In this document: positions 17,922 through 26,754 of the stretch, one piece after another | Numbering within the stretch: the stretch's first letter is position 1 | How the letters are laid out: the number at the start of each line of letters is the position of its first letter | The notes under the pieces: model-generated | Database searches by the model: none | The model's input: only the letters and a program-made list of their open reading frames with translations | What the model was told of the DNA's origin: nothing | Translations under genes and position numbers: made by a program | NCBI RefSeq assembly: GCF_944381005.1 | Contig: NZ_CALWJM010000006.1 | Location: 33,850-97,849 of the forward strand | Reading direction: 5' to 3' | DNA from: an uncultured Butyricicoccus sp. | Lineage (GTDB): Bacteria > Bacillota > Clostridia > Oscillospirales > Butyricicoccaceae | Length of the DNA: 64,000 nt

Positions 17922-18572
17922 ATGAAATCGGTACTGTTGATTGGTCTGGGGCGTTTTGGCCGGCACATGGCCGGTAAGCTCAACGAGATGAATCATGAGG
18001 TGCTGGCGATTGATATCAACGAACAGCGCGTCAATGATGTACTGCCGGTTGTCACCAGTGCGCAAATTGGCGACAGCACCAATGAAAATTTTATTGCATC
18101 GCTTGGGGTGCGCAATTTTGACTTGTGTGTGGTGGCGATTGGAGACAATTTCCAAAGTTCGCTGGAAACCGTCGCCTTGCTCAAAGATTACGGTGCACCT
18201 TTTGTTGTCGCGCGCGCAAATCGGGATGTACACGCGAAATTCCTGCTGCGCAACGGCGCCGACCAAGTGGTATATCCGGAAAAAGAAATGGCAATCCGCT
18301 CGGCGGTCAAGTACAGCTCGGACAATGTGTTTGACTACATTGAGTTAAACGGCGATTATTCGATTTATGAAGTGCCCATTCCGCAGCCTTGGATTGGAAA
18401 GACATTGGTACAGCTCAGTGTGCGTACCAAGTATCATATTAGTGTCATGGCGCTGCGCCACGGCTCCCATCTTGACCCGCTTCCGCGTCCTGACCATGTG
18501 TTTCAGGCAGATGAAACCATGTTGATTATTGGAGCAAACAAAGACCTGACCAAGTTTATTCATCGGAAATAA
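17922..18572 (+). CDS. ktrA: KtrA-type RCK potassium-uptake regulator
   Basis: 216 aa from ATG 17922; AGGAGG at 17908-17913 is 8 nt away, whereas the in-frame ATG at 17916 is only 2 nt from it. The N-terminal Rossmann RCK_N domain carries GLGRFG and VLAIDINEQRV, and a C-terminal RCK_C domain begins about residue 135. KtrA forms the cytoplasmic octameric gating ring of the K+ channel KtrB and binds ATP/ADP. No ktrB is in the window, so its partner is elsewhere. Confidence 0.9.
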   Translation: MKSVLLIGLGRFGRHMAGKLNEMNHEVLAIDINEQRVNDVLPVVTSAQIGDSTNENFIASLGVRNFDLCVVAIGDNFQSSLETVALLKDYGAPFVVARANRDVHAKFLLRNGADQVVYPEKEMAIRSAVKYSSDNVFDYIELNGDYSIYEVPIPQPWIGKTLVQLSVRTKYHISVMALRHGSHLDPLPRPDHVFQADETMLIIGANKDLTKFIHRK

Positions 18573-18579
18573 TGTGTAA

Positions 18580-18612
18580 AAAAGTCCTGCCGGTTGGCAG
18601 GACTTTTGTTTT
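18580..18612. terminator. Intrinsic terminator between ktrA and the minus-strand GTPase gene
   Basis: AAGTCCTGCC-GGTT-GGCAGGACTT with A-runs before and T-runs after. It can work in both directions for the convergent genes. Confidence 0.85.
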
Positions 18613-18623
18613 TGTGGGCGTGG

Positions 18624-19574
18624 TCAGTTAAAATAGACCAGTTCTTCTTTGGGTGGTTGGGCGGGGGTACACTGTTTGCAGTATAATACCGGGCCTTCGC
18701 CGCGATACTGTTCAACATATTCGACCCGCACTTCAGCGGTGACCATGACCCAGCTTTTGTGTTGAATGGGTTGGGCATCCGATTGTTTGCACAGAAAACC
18801 CACGAACTGCACGTCGTCTGCACAGCACACCATAGCGAAGCGGCCGGGTACAAACACATGTGCTTTTGCCATTTTGGGCGATACATAGGCCATACCCTTA
18901 AAGCGTACGGTCTTACCCGCATACTGTTCGGGGGAGCTGGTGGCATCGACGTACCATAAACCAAAGTTTTCGTCCGAGATTTCAATAATGGGGGCGTTTA
19001 AGTCGAAGGGGCGGGGCATGTTGTCGCGGTAGTCCTCCGAGCCGCCGTTTACATCGTCCAAAAAGATGGTGGCACGCGGATTCATGGCGCGGATGTTCTT
19101 CTGGTATAGCATCTGTTTGAGTTCATCGGTGCAGCGGTTGAACACGATGAGGTCAGCCATAGAAATATGCTCGAACATGCGCGGCCCGATATTGTTGGAA
19201 TACAGTTCAAAGGTTTGGGCGTTAACCGTTGTGACAATCTGGTACACCGGCCATTCGGGGGGCAGTTTGCCCTCTAGGAATGGTTCAATCTCCCACATGC
19301 CGTTCAGTTCAATCAGGATGCGGTCGGGGTTATATTGTTTTCCTAAGTCGCGGAAAAAGCGCAGTGTGAGTTCGGAAGGCTCGTCCACGGTGACAAGTTC
19401 GGTGCGGGCATCGTGCAGCAGCATGGGGGCGTATTCCTCCACGCCCTCCTCACAAACGATGAGCAGCGAGCGTTCGTCCTCAGTGAAATTGGGGTCGCGC
19501 AGGATGTCTTGAATGAACGTGGTTTTGCCGCTTTCCAGAAAGCCGGTAAACAGATAGACAGGAATTTCTTTCAT
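18624..19574 (-). CDS. G3E (COG0523) GTPase fused to a YcgQ/TIGR03943-like domain
   Basis: 316 aa. The N-terminal half is a CobW/COG0523 GTPase with P-loop GFLESGKTT (residues 11-19), LIVCEEGVEEY, LIELNGMWEI and the FNRC guanine-binding segment. The last 100 residues resemble the C-terminal domain of YcgQ/TIGR03943 proteins (YAGKTVRFKGMAYV, FAMVCCADDVQFVGF). The canonical CxCC metal motif is absent. It begins 3 bp after the upstream GTPase and is certainly co-transcribed. By homology it is a metal (probably Zn2+) insertion or trafficking GTPase; the fusion assignment rests on motif resemblance. Confidence 0.75.
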   Translation of the reverse strand: MKEIPVYLFTGFLESGKTTFIQDILRDPNFTEDERSLLIVCEEGVEEYAPMLLHDARTELVTVDEPSELTLRFFRDLGKQYNPDRILIELNGMWEIEPFLEGKLPPEWPVYQIVTTVNAQTFELYSNNIGPRMFEHISMADLIVFNRCTDELKQMLYQKNIRAMNPRATIFLDDVNGGSEDYRDNMPRPFDLNAPIIEISDENFGLWYVDATSSPEQYAGKTVRFKGMAYVSPKMAKAHVFVPGRFAMVCCADDVQFVGFLCKQSDAQPIQHKSWVMVTAEVRVEYVEQYRGEGPVLYCKQCTPAQPPKEELVYFN

Positions 19575-19577
19575 TGT

Positions 19578-20660
19578 TTACACCCCAAACAATTCGGCAA
19601 TGCGGTCGGTGTCCAAATCGGCACCGATGACGCACAGGCGGCCGGTGTAGTCGGCGGCACCGTGGCGCACTTCGGGTTGACCGGGCACGAAATCAAAATG
19701 CAGCCAACTGCCGTCGGGTGTGGGTACAATGCCCTTTGCGCGCAGGACAGTGCCCAGCGAGATATCACCCAGCGCACCCAAGATAGAAAGAATTTGTTCT
19801 TCGGTGTATTTGTGCGTGGTTTCGCGTCCCCAGCTCTGGAACACTTCGTCTGCATGGTGGTGATGATGGTCGTGGTCATGGCAGCCACACGAGCAGCCTT
19901 CCCCATGTTCATGGTCGTGATGATGCGCGTGGTCATGCTCGTGTTCGTGGGGATGTTCATGCGCGTGGTCGTGGTGGTGCTCGTGCTCATGTTCGTGGTG
20001 GTGATGGTGTTCGTGTTCATGTGCGGCAGCTATGATTTCATCCAGCACCTCGGCAGACAACGAGTGGCTGTCCTCCATTACGGCAAGGAGCTGTGCGCCG
20101 GTCAGTTCGTCCCACGGTGTTGTCACAATGCGTGCGTCTGCGTTGTGCTCGCGCATCAGCGAAACCACCTGTTCCAGACGTTCCTCTTTGACCAGTTGGG
20201 TGCGAGACAGCAGGATAGCACCGGCGTGTTCGATTTGGTTGAGGAAGAACTCGCCGAAGTTCTTGGTGTACATCTTGGCTTTTTGTGCATCGACCACGGT
20301 GACAAAGCTGCCCAGCAAAACCGGCTGCTGCTCGGCTACCTGCTGTACGGCTGCAATGACATCGGACAGTTTGCCTACGCCCGAAGGCTCAATCAAGATA
20401 CGGTCGGGGTGATAGGTTTCGATGACTTCGCGCAATGCCTTGCCGAAGTCGCCGACCAGCGTGCAGCAGATGCAGCCCGAATTCATTTCGGTAATCTGGA
20501 CACCGGCTTCCTTGAGGAAACCGCCATCAATGCCGATTTCACCAAATTCATTTTCGATGAGCACGACTTTTTGTCCTTTGAGCGGCTCGGACAACAGGCG
20601 CTTAATCAGCGTCGTTTTGCCAGCGCCCAGAAAACCTGAGATAATATCAATTTTAGTCAT
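19578..20660 (-). CDS. G3E (COG0523) metallochaperone GTPase with His-rich insert
   Basis: 360 aa from ATG 20660, after AAAGGTG; the upstream in-frame extension has no ribosome site. P-loop GFLGAGKTT (residues 9-17), metal-binding CICC (63-66) within the switch region, and LIEPSGVG. Between about residues 214 and 269 there is a long tract of His, Glu and Asp ending in CSCGCH, a probable metal store. A CobW C-terminal domain follows. COG0523 proteins deliver Zn2+, Co2+ or other metals to client enzymes. No Zur box was recognised upstream. Confidence 0.88.
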   Translation of the reverse strand: MTKIDIISGFLGAGKTTLIKRLLSEPLKGQKVVLIENEFGEIGIDGGFLKEAGVQITEMNSGCICCTLVGDFGKALREVIETYHPDRILIEPSGVGKLSDVIAAVQQVAEQQPVLLGSFVTVVDAQKAKMYTKNFGEFFLNQIEHAGAILLSRTQLVKEERLEQVVSLMREHNADARIVTTPWDELTGAQLLAVMEDSHSLSAEVLDEIIAAAHEHEHHHHHEHEHEHHHDHAHEHPHEHEHDHAHHHDHEHGEGCSCGCHDHDHHHHHADEVFQSWGRETTHKYTEEQILSILGALGDISLGTVLRAKGIVPTPDGSWLHFDFVPGQPEVRHGAADYTGRLCVIGADLDTDRIAELFGV

Positions 20661-20770
20661 AAAAAAGACACCTTTCCAGCCAATAAAATATTTGTCTGAA
20701 CCTATCATACCGCGATTGAAGCAAAAAAGAAAGGGCATTTTTGTAAACACGGCGGAAAAATTAGGGGAGG

Positions 20771-20807
20771 CAAACAAAAACGGTCACGCTGATATCAGCG
20801 TGACCGC
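20771..20807 (-). terminator. Intrinsic terminator after the PBP gene
   Basis: A 26-bp perfect palindrome (20781-20806, arms CGGTCACGCTGAT) is followed on the minus strand by TTTTTGTTTG. It lies 7 bp beyond the stop of the PBP gene. Confidence 0.85.
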
Positions 20808-20813
20808 AACAGA

Positions 20814-22187
20814 TTAAAATTTGTCCACACAGGCTTGCAGGACGGTGGCTGCGATTTCACCGGCAACCGATGCACCGCCGCCGCCGTTCTCAACCAGAAC
20901 GATGAAGGCGTAGGGGTGTTCGGGGTCGTCGAGGAAACCGGCAAACCAAGCGTTGGGGCGCTTGTCGCCGCCGACTTCGGCGGTACCACTTTTTGCGCCA
21001 ATGTTCAGACCGCGGAAACGGTCTGTACCGTAGGTTTGCGTGACGTTGTTTTTCATCATGTCTTTGACCTTGGAAGCTGTGGACGCTTCAATTAACGTGC
21101 CGGTCTGGTCGGTTCGCTCCCAAGTGACCGGAAAACCGTTGGTGGTCGTCAGGTCTAAAATCAGGCGCGGCACAGCGGCTTTGCCGCCGTTGGCGATGGC
21201 ACCCATAAAGGTCATCATGTTGCACGGGTTGACCGTGTCGGTGTACTGGCCGACACCTGACCAGCCAATTTGCCCCTTGTCGGCCTGCGAAACATCGTAG
21301 TGACCGGCAGCCGTTTGAATCCCGTCTACCGACATGCGAGAGGTCAGACCGGCCTTTTGGACATATTGGGTCATCACGTCGCCGCCCATCTCGGCCGCGA
21401 GCGATGCAAACACGCCGTTGCACGAGTTGGCAAGCGCCGACTGAATATCCATCGTGCCGTGCGGTTTGGGGCAGGTGATAACCGAGCCGCCGACCGTGGT
21501 TTCACCGGTGCATTGGAAGGTGCGGCTTTCGAGGTCGGGCAGGGTTTCGAGTGCAGCGGTCAATGTGACCGTTTTGAAGATGGAGCCGGGAACCTGCGCC
21601 GAGGACAGAAAACGGTTGACGTAAATGCCGTCCAAGGTTTCGGCGTTATCGCCCGACAGGTCGGGCGGGTTCATGGGGTCAAAAGACGGGGTGGACACCA
21701 TACACAGAATGTCACCGGTTTTGTAGTTGTACACACCGACGGCACCTTGACGGCCATCCATCGCATTATAGGCGGTGACGTTCAGATAAGCGTCAATGCT
21801 GAGTGTCATGTTTCGACCGGTGCCGAGCGGGGAGTAGCCGCCGGTCAGCAGATTGTAGCCCGATACGCGGTCGGCAAAGGCGGTTAGGGCACCGGTGCCG
21901 ATATTACCAGCCGGGTCGCCTACTGCATGTACGGTTGCGCGGCGCACGGTGGCATCATCGTGATAAATGCGCGTGCCGTCCACAACATCACTGAGCACAT
22001 CACCGTCGCGGTCGAGCACCGAGCCGTTGAGCAGTTGGCCGGAGTTGCTGTACATATGCCGGTTGAAGGGGTAAGAAGCCCATTCCGAGGCGTGCAGGAT
22101 ATAGCGCACGCAAAACAGGCACAGTCCGGCAACCAGCGCCAATGCGATGAGCAGACAAAGCACCGCTCGTTTTTCAATCTTCCTCAT
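20814..22187 (-). CDS. Class B penicillin-binding protein (PbpA/FtsI-like transpeptidase)
   Basis: 457 aa from ATG 22187; ATG 22196 is also possible (GGAGG lies 12 or 3 nt upstream, neither ideal). One N-terminal membrane anchor (AVLCLLIALALVAGLCLF) precedes a short dimerisation domain and the transpeptidase domain. Active-site motifs are SIFK (in PGSIFK), SCN (in ANSCNG) and KSGTAE. It overlaps the preceding SEDS gene, giving a synthase pair like actinobacterial RodA-PbpA. It crosslinks peptidoglycan outside the membrane. The small size and lack of PASTA domains fit the PbpA group. Confidence 0.88.
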   Translation of the reverse strand: MRKIEKRAVLCLLIALALVAGLCLFCVRYILHASEWASYPFNRHMYSNSGQLLNGSVLDRDGDVLSDVVDGTRIYHDDATVRRATVHAVGDPAGNIGTGALTAFADRVSGYNLLTGGYSPLGTGRNMTLSIDAYLNVTAYNAMDGRQGAVGVYNYKTGDILCMVSTPSFDPMNPPDLSGDNAETLDGIYVNRFLSSAQVPGSIFKTVTLTAALETLPDLESRTFQCTGETTVGGSVITCPKPHGTMDIQSALANSCNGVFASLAAEMGGDVMTQYVQKAGLTSRMSVDGIQTAAGHYDVSQADKGQIGWSGVGQYTDTVNPCNMMTFMGAIANGGKAAVPRLILDLTTTNGFPVTWERTDQTGTLIEASTASKVKDMMKNNVTQTYGTDRFRGLNIGAKSGTAEVGGDKRPNAWFAGFLDDPEHPYAFIVLVENGGGGASVAGEIAATVLQACVDKF

Positions 22188-23973
22188 AATCGTCATACGC
22201 CTCCAGTTCGTTTCTTAGTTCGCGCCGTGAGGGCAGGCGAATGGCAAAACTTGCATTTTGACGGGTATCTGAGGCCTTGAGGAAAGCCAACATACCCCAC
22301 GAAGCCAACATGGAGGTACCACCGTTGGACAGGAAGGGGAAGGTAACACCGGTCAGCGGCAGGATATCAACCGCGCCGAATACATTCAGGCAGGTCTGAA
22401 AGACCATAAGCGAGGTGGCGGCACAGGCGGCAATCGTGTAGAAACTCGACCGGCCAGCGCGGCAGGCGCGCACGGCAAAGACCGCCAGTGTGACGATACA
22501 CAGCACGGCGAGCACCGCGATAATCAGGCCCCATTCTTCACAGACCTTACAGAATACCATATCGGTATCGGCGGCGGTGACGTTCAGCCAGCCGTCGCCC
22601 GCGCCCACGCCGACCAGACCGCCGGACGCGGCAGCGGTCAGCGAATGGGTTTGCTGGAAGCCCGCGCCATAGACATCTTCCCAGATGTGCCCCCAGCTTG
22701 CGAAGCGCTTGAGCACATGGGGCTTGACCGATAACAGCACCAGTACGCCTGCGCCACAGCCGCCACAGATAAGTGCCAGCGTTGCCCAGTCGCCCGAACG
22801 CAAGAACGCGATAACGATGAAGGTCACGAAGAAAATAGCGGCGGCACCGAAGTCGTTCATCAGCGCAAGACAGCCCAGACAGATGAGGGTGAGCGCCATG
22901 AACAAGCCAAGGTTCTTTTTGCGGAACAGGCGGTCAAGCGTTGCCGAACCGGCGAAAATGTAGCAGACTTTGGCGATTTCCGACGGCTGGAGCGACATAC
23001 CGCCCAGTCGAATCCAGTTTTTTGCACCGCCGTCTGCCGTACCCAATGCAAGCGTAGCGACCAGCAGCAATACCGCCAGTACCGCCATCACGCGGCGCAG
23101 ACTGTTTGCGCGGCGCAAGTCGCGCAGGAACCAGCCCAAAATCAGAAAACCAGCCATACCCAGCAGGATGGCAAAGAACTGTTTGGGCACCGACGAGGGG
23201 GCAAAAGATGCCGTGATAGACAAACTGATGGTACATAGGAAAAAGGCTATCATTTCCATCTCAAAGCCCACGCGCCGGAATGCGCGCAGCATGAGGCAGT
23301 AAATCCACATCAGCGCAATCATGCCGACAAAAATCAGGGGAAGTGCGGGGTCAGCCTTTTCGCCGGTCGAGATGATGAGCTGGATACAGGTCAGGATTTG
23401 GAAAAAGGTCAGCAGGATGAGCAGTCCCCACGGGGAAACCGGCTTATCCAGACCGGCGCGGCGTTTGCGGCGCGCCTGTTTTTCTTCGGGCGACACCGGT
23501 TCCAGCCAAGCGGGAATATCGGCAAAGGCGATTTGGTCGCCAAACTGCACCGGAAGCGGTTCTTCTGCCGGAGCCGTTCGGCCGCGCACATAGGTACCGG
23601 AGGTCGAGCCGAGGTCGTACAACATCCAAGTGTCATCGGGCTGCCGGATAAGCGCGGCATGGGTGCGTGAGATGGTCGGGTCGTCAATCACGACATCGGC
23701 ACTTTTTTGCCGTCCGATGATGTTTTCCCAGTGGGTCAGCGGCACGCGTTGTTGACCGGAAAAGTTGAGGTAAGCCCACACTTCGGCGGTGTGTTTGACC
23801 GACAACAGAGAACGAATGGCGGTCACCAGAATCAGCAGACCGAGCACGGGCAATACAAAGCGGATGACCGTGGTATACCACATGCCAACCATAGGTACTT
23901 GCTGAACAAATTGGTACAGACTGTCCATTCCCGCCTGCATCGCGTCATGGAAGCCGGTAAAAAATTCAGACAA
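22174..23973 (-). CDS. FHA-domain SEDS protein (FtsW/RodA family)
   Basis: 599 aa from TTG 23973, chosen because GGGAGG lies 9 nt upstream; the ATG at 23937 is an alternative. An N-terminal membrane helix (about 25-50) is followed by a cytoplasmic FHA domain with IIGRQKSADVVIDD, ISRTHAAL and DLGSTSGTYV, then a SEDS polymerase of about ten helices (LQPSEIAK, FGAAAIFF, CEEWGLI, FPFLSNGGTS). FHA domains bind phosphothreonine, so a Ser/Thr kinase probably controls this synthase. The stop overlaps the PBP gene. The open frame continues far upstream antisense into araC and was not used. Confidence 0.88.
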   Translation of the reverse strand: MSEFFTGFHDAMQAGMDSLYQFVQQVPMVGMWYTTVIRFVLPVLGLLILVTAIRSLLSVKHTAEVWAYLNFSGQQRVPLTHWENIIGRQKSADVVIDDPTISRTHAALIRQPDDTWMLYDLGSTSGTYVRGRTAPAEEPLPVQFGDQIAFADIPAWLEPVSPEEKQARRKRRAGLDKPVSPWGLLILLTFFQILTCIQLIISTGEKADPALPLIFVGMIALMWIYCLMLRAFRRVGFEMEMIAFFLCTISLSITASFAPSSVPKQFFAILLGMAGFLILGWFLRDLRRANSLRRVMAVLAVLLLVATLALGTADGGAKNWIRLGGMSLQPSEIAKVCYIFAGSATLDRLFRKKNLGLFMALTLICLGCLALMNDFGAAAIFFVTFIVIAFLRSGDWATLALICGGCGAGVLVLLSVKPHVLKRFASWGHIWEDVYGAGFQQTHSLTAAASGGLVGVGAGDGWLNVTAADTDMVFCKVCEEWGLIIAVLAVLCIVTLAVFAVRACRAGRSSFYTIAACAATSLMVFQTCLNVFGAVDILPLTGVTFPFLSNGGTSMLASWGMLAFLKASDTRQNASFAIRLPSRRELRNELEAYDDYEED

Positions 23974-24079
23974 AAAAAGATTCCTCCCTTCGGATGGGGT
24001 TTCATGGGGTGTTTGCGTACAACGTACCATTATAGCACAGGGGTTTGACGACGTAAACCAACAAAAAGGCAACATCAGG

Positions 24080-24985
24080 TCAAATGGGAAGCCGACGAAA
24101 GGCGGCTGGAGACATACCGGTTTTGCTGGTAAAGGAGGCGATGAAGTTGACTTCACTGTGATAGCCCACGCGGAACGCGATTTCTTTGACCGAGAGCGAG
24201 GTGGTATGCAGCAGCGATTTGGCTTCGTCAATGCGGCGCAGCACAATATATTCATGCGGAGAATAGCCGGTACGCGCCTTGAAGCGGCGGGAAAAATGCG
24301 AGGGGCTAAGGCTGACTTGCGCCGCCACCTGCTCGACCGATAAGGATTCAAACAGGTGGTCGAGGATAAAGCGGATGGCTTGGGCGATGCTGTCCCAGTC
24401 CGGGCTGTTGTTCTCCTGCGGGGGAAAGAGCAGTTCGCACAGAATACGATAGATGGTTTGTGACAGGTCGGATTCGCTGAGCGAAGCCGGATGCAGGGTG
24501 AACGGATGGGCGAGCGCATCCAGAATCCGCAGTAAATCCGAGCGCACATGCCCGCCAGCGGGCAGCGAAAGTACCCATTTGCCGCTATGCGCCGCCATGA
24601 TTTGTTCAAAAAAGGCGGCTGTGTTGCAGCCATCGAAATGCAAAAACAACATCCAACTGTCACGAAGCGCTTTATAACGGTGCGGCTTGCGGCAGTCGAT
24701 GAGCGCCAGTTGTCCGGGGGCTGCCAATGTGCGGCGGCCATCGTTGAAGATTTCCATTGCACCGGCATCTACATAGAGCAGCATAAAATTTCTGTGACTG
24801 GCGCGCTTGGCGACTGGAGAAGTGTCCAGAAAGTCATAGCGGTCATCCAGGGAATAGTATCCGATTTCGGTCGGATAGTAGAACATTTGTCGCGCAATGG
24901 CCGACGGCGTATTATAATATCGCCGGGATTCGGGCAGAACACCGGCTTCATTGATGTGAATACCCGAAGAATGAAAATTGGGCAT
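24080..24985 (-). CDS. AraC family transcriptional regulator
   Basis: 301 aa from ATG 24985 (GGAAAGGA upstream). The N-terminal part is a cupin-like sensor domain (GAMEIFNDGRRTLAAPGQLALI). The C-terminal 100 residues carry two helix-turn-helix motifs: LSVEQVAAQVSLSPSHFSRR and the classic second one, SVKEIAFRVGYHSEVNFIAS. It is divergent from the MATE gene, a plausible but unproven target. A minus-strand extended -10 (TGGTATAAT, core at 25032-25037) lies upstream. Confidence 0.88.
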   Translation of the reverse strand: MPNFHSSGIHINEAGVLPESRRYYNTPSAIARQMFYYPTEIGYYSLDDRYDFLDTSPVAKRASHRNFMLLYVDAGAMEIFNDGRRTLAAPGQLALIDCRKPHRYKALRDSWMLFLHFDGCNTAAFFEQIMAAHSGKWVLSLPAGGHVRSDLLRILDALAHPFTLHPASLSESDLSQTIYRILCELLFPPQENNSPDWDSIAQAIRFILDHLFESLSVEQVAAQVSLSPSHFSRRFKARTGYSPHEYIVLRRIDEAKSLLHTTSLSVKEIAFRVGYHSEVNFIASFTSKTGMSPAAFRRLPI

Positions 24986-25309
24986 GGCACCATTCCTTTC
25001 CTGTAAACGATATAACCGCGGGGCTGCGCCTATTATACCACAAAGACAGCATAAAATATAAATAGATTGCGGCTTTTTTTTATTGTTATTATGGCGGGAT
25101 GTGATATCCTGTTGCCAATGGGAAAGCAAGAAAACCCAAAACGGCAGACCGCAAACCCTGCCAACCTCTTTTCTTCACCTTGCTTTTCCGTGGCGTGCCT
25201 GTTTTCCGTGCCGTGGCGCGCCTTCCCTGTTGATTTGGCCGCGCCTATCGGTAGGCGCGGCTTTTCTTTTGAATCGGGACGCATAAGAGATAAAAAGGGG
25301 ATACGTTTT
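24986..25309 (+). promoter_or_regulatory. araC-MATE intergenic region with attenuator-like leader
   Basis: 324 bp without a gene. GGAAAGCAAG (25121-25130) can pair with CTTGCTTTTCC (25179-25189) around an inner GGCAG/CTGCC hairpin (25143-25162). A strong hairpin GCCGCGCCTA-TCGG-TAGGCGCGGC (25238-25261) followed by TTTTCTTTT then stands 40 bp before the MATE start. CGCGCC at 25217-25222 could pair with the terminator's 3' arm as an antiterminator. I recognise no known riboswitch consensus. The frame is open from 25067 into the MATE gene, but that stretch looks non-coding. Confidence 0.45.
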
Positions 25310-26671
25310 ATGAATCGACTGGTACACGATAAAACCTTTTATCGAACCTTTGCCGTGCTCACGCTGTCGCTTGCCCTGCAAAATTTGTTGACCTATTCGG
25401 TCAATCTGGCTGATAACGTCATGTTGGGGCGCTTTTCTCAGGACGCACTTTCAGGGGCATCGCTGTGCAACCAACTGCAATTCTTTTTGCAAATGTTGGT
25501 ACAGGGTGTTGGCGAAGGGGTTGTCGTGCTGGGGGCACGCTACTGGGGAAAACGTGACCTCAAACATATTCCGCATATCATCGGTGCCGGGCTGCGCTTT
25601 GGCATCGTCATTGCAGTCGCCATGTTTATAGCGGCGCTGCTGTTTCCACAGCAAATCATCCGTTTGATGAGCAATGACCCGGCCATCACCGAACAGGCGG
25701 TGCAGTATCTGCGTATCATCTGCTTTACCTATGTGATTTTTGCACTCACCAATATGCTGACCGCATCGCTTCGCGCGATTGGCGTGGTCAAAATCGGGTA
25801 TATCATCTCGTTTTCCACGCTCTGCATCAACATTTGTCTCAACTATGTCCTGATTTATGGGCATTTTGGCGCGCCCAGTCTGGGGATTCGCGGTGCCGCG
25901 ATTGCAACACTGGTTTCGCGCACGGTGGAACTTGTGATTGTGCTGTGGTATCTCAAGTTCCGCGAACATACCCTTGCATTAAACTGGCGCAAGCTGCTGT
26001 TTATCGACACCAGTTACATACGCGATTATGTGCAAGTCTCGTTGCCCGTGCTGGTCACACAGGCGCTTTGGGGCCTGTCGTCGATTGCACAGACCGCCAT
26101 CTTGGGCAACATGCGCGATTCGGCTATGGTGGTTCCGGCCAACTCGATTTCGGTGTTGGTGTTCCAAATTCTGTCGGTCGTCGGCTATGGTGCGGCCAGT
26201 GCCGCCGCCATTTTGACCGGGCGCACGCTGGGCGAAGGGCACAAAGACCGCATTGCGCAGACCGCGTTCACTTTTCAGGTGATTTTTTGCGGGATTGGCG
26301 TGTGTACCGGCCTGTTGATTTGGCTGTCCCGCGGGCTGGTATTGCAAATTTATGACACGTTGACACCAGAGGCGGCGCGGCTGACCGCACAGTTTATTGC
26401 AGTGCTGGCGGTCACGTCGGTCGGAACCTGTTATCAGATGGCGGCGGATTGTGGCATTTTGCGAGCGGGCGGGGATACGCGCTTTGCGATGTGGAACAAT
26501 ATGGTGTTCACTTGGCTTATCTGCCTGCCCTGCGCAGCGCTGTCGGCGTTTGTGTTCGAGTTGCCGCCGGTTGTGGTGTTTTTCTGTCTGAAGATGGACC
26601 AGCTCGGCAAATGCCCGGTCATTTTTTTGCGGGTACGTTCCAAAAAATGGGTCAAGCAGATTACCCGATGA
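25310..26671 (+). CDS. MATE family efflux transporter
   Basis: 453 aa from ATG 25310, 10 nt after AAAAGGGG. About 12 membrane segments in two MatE halves; the start of the first is NLADNVMLGRFSQDALSGAS and of the second LPVLVTQALWGLSSIAQTAI. These pumps export drugs or metabolites using Na+ or H+ gradients. The substrate is unknown. It is preceded by a terminator-bearing leader and faces the AraC gene, so expression is probably conditional. Confidence 0.88.
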   Translation: MNRLVHDKTFYRTFAVLTLSLALQNLLTYSVNLADNVMLGRFSQDALSGASLCNQLQFFLQMLVQGVGEGVVVLGARYWGKRDLKHIPHIIGAGLRFGIVIAVAMFIAALLFPQQIIRLMSNDPAITEQAVQYLRIICFTYVIFALTNMLTASLRAIGVVKIGYIISFSTLCINICLNYVLIYGHFGAPSLGIRGAAIATLVSRTVELVIVLWYLKFREHTLALNWRKLLFIDTSYIRDYVQVSLPVLVTQALWGLSSIAQTAILGNMRDSAMVVPANSISVLVFQILSVVGYGAASAAAILTGRTLGEGHKDRIAQTAFTFQVIFCGIGVCTGLLIWLSRGLVLQIYDTLTPEAARLTAQFIAVLAVTSVGTCYQMAADCGILRAGGDTRFAMWNNMVFTWLICLPCAALSAFVFELPPVVVFFCLKMDQLGKCPVIFLRVRSKKWVKQITR

Positions 26672-26679
26672 GCATATAG

Positions 26680-26709
26680 AAAAAGCCCTGCCATATATCA
26701 GGCAGGGCT
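26680..26709 (-). terminator. Terminator for the minus-strand nitrilase-family gene
   Basis: AGCCCTGCC...GGCAGGGCT, a 9-bp stem with an 8-nt loop, followed by TTTT on the minus strand. Confidence 0.75.
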
Positions 26710-26726
26710 GGAACTGGATAGTGTCG

Positions 26727-26754
26727 GGTGAGGCAAAAATGCCTCACCTTTTTT
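26727..26754 (+). terminator. Terminator for the MATE gene
   Basis: GGTGAGGC-AAAAAT-GCCTCACC followed by TTTTTT on the plus strand. It touches the stop codon of the convergent gene. Confidence 0.8.

Noticed and set aside
19413..20639. 408-codon open frame on the plus strand opposite the His-rich GTPase
   Set aside because: It is the antisense image of the His/Glu-rich and GC-rich GTPase gene; Val/Met repeats are the complement of His codons, and there is no ribosome site.
23974..24768. 265-residue N-terminal extension of the FHA-SEDS protein
   Set aside because: It runs antisense through araC, has shadow-like composition and is unnecessary given the TTG start at 23973 with GGGAGG.
25067..25309. 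In-frame N-terminal extension of the MATE protein
   Set aside because: The stretch contains a terminator hairpin, unusual composition and no ribosome site; MATE proteins begin as at 25310.
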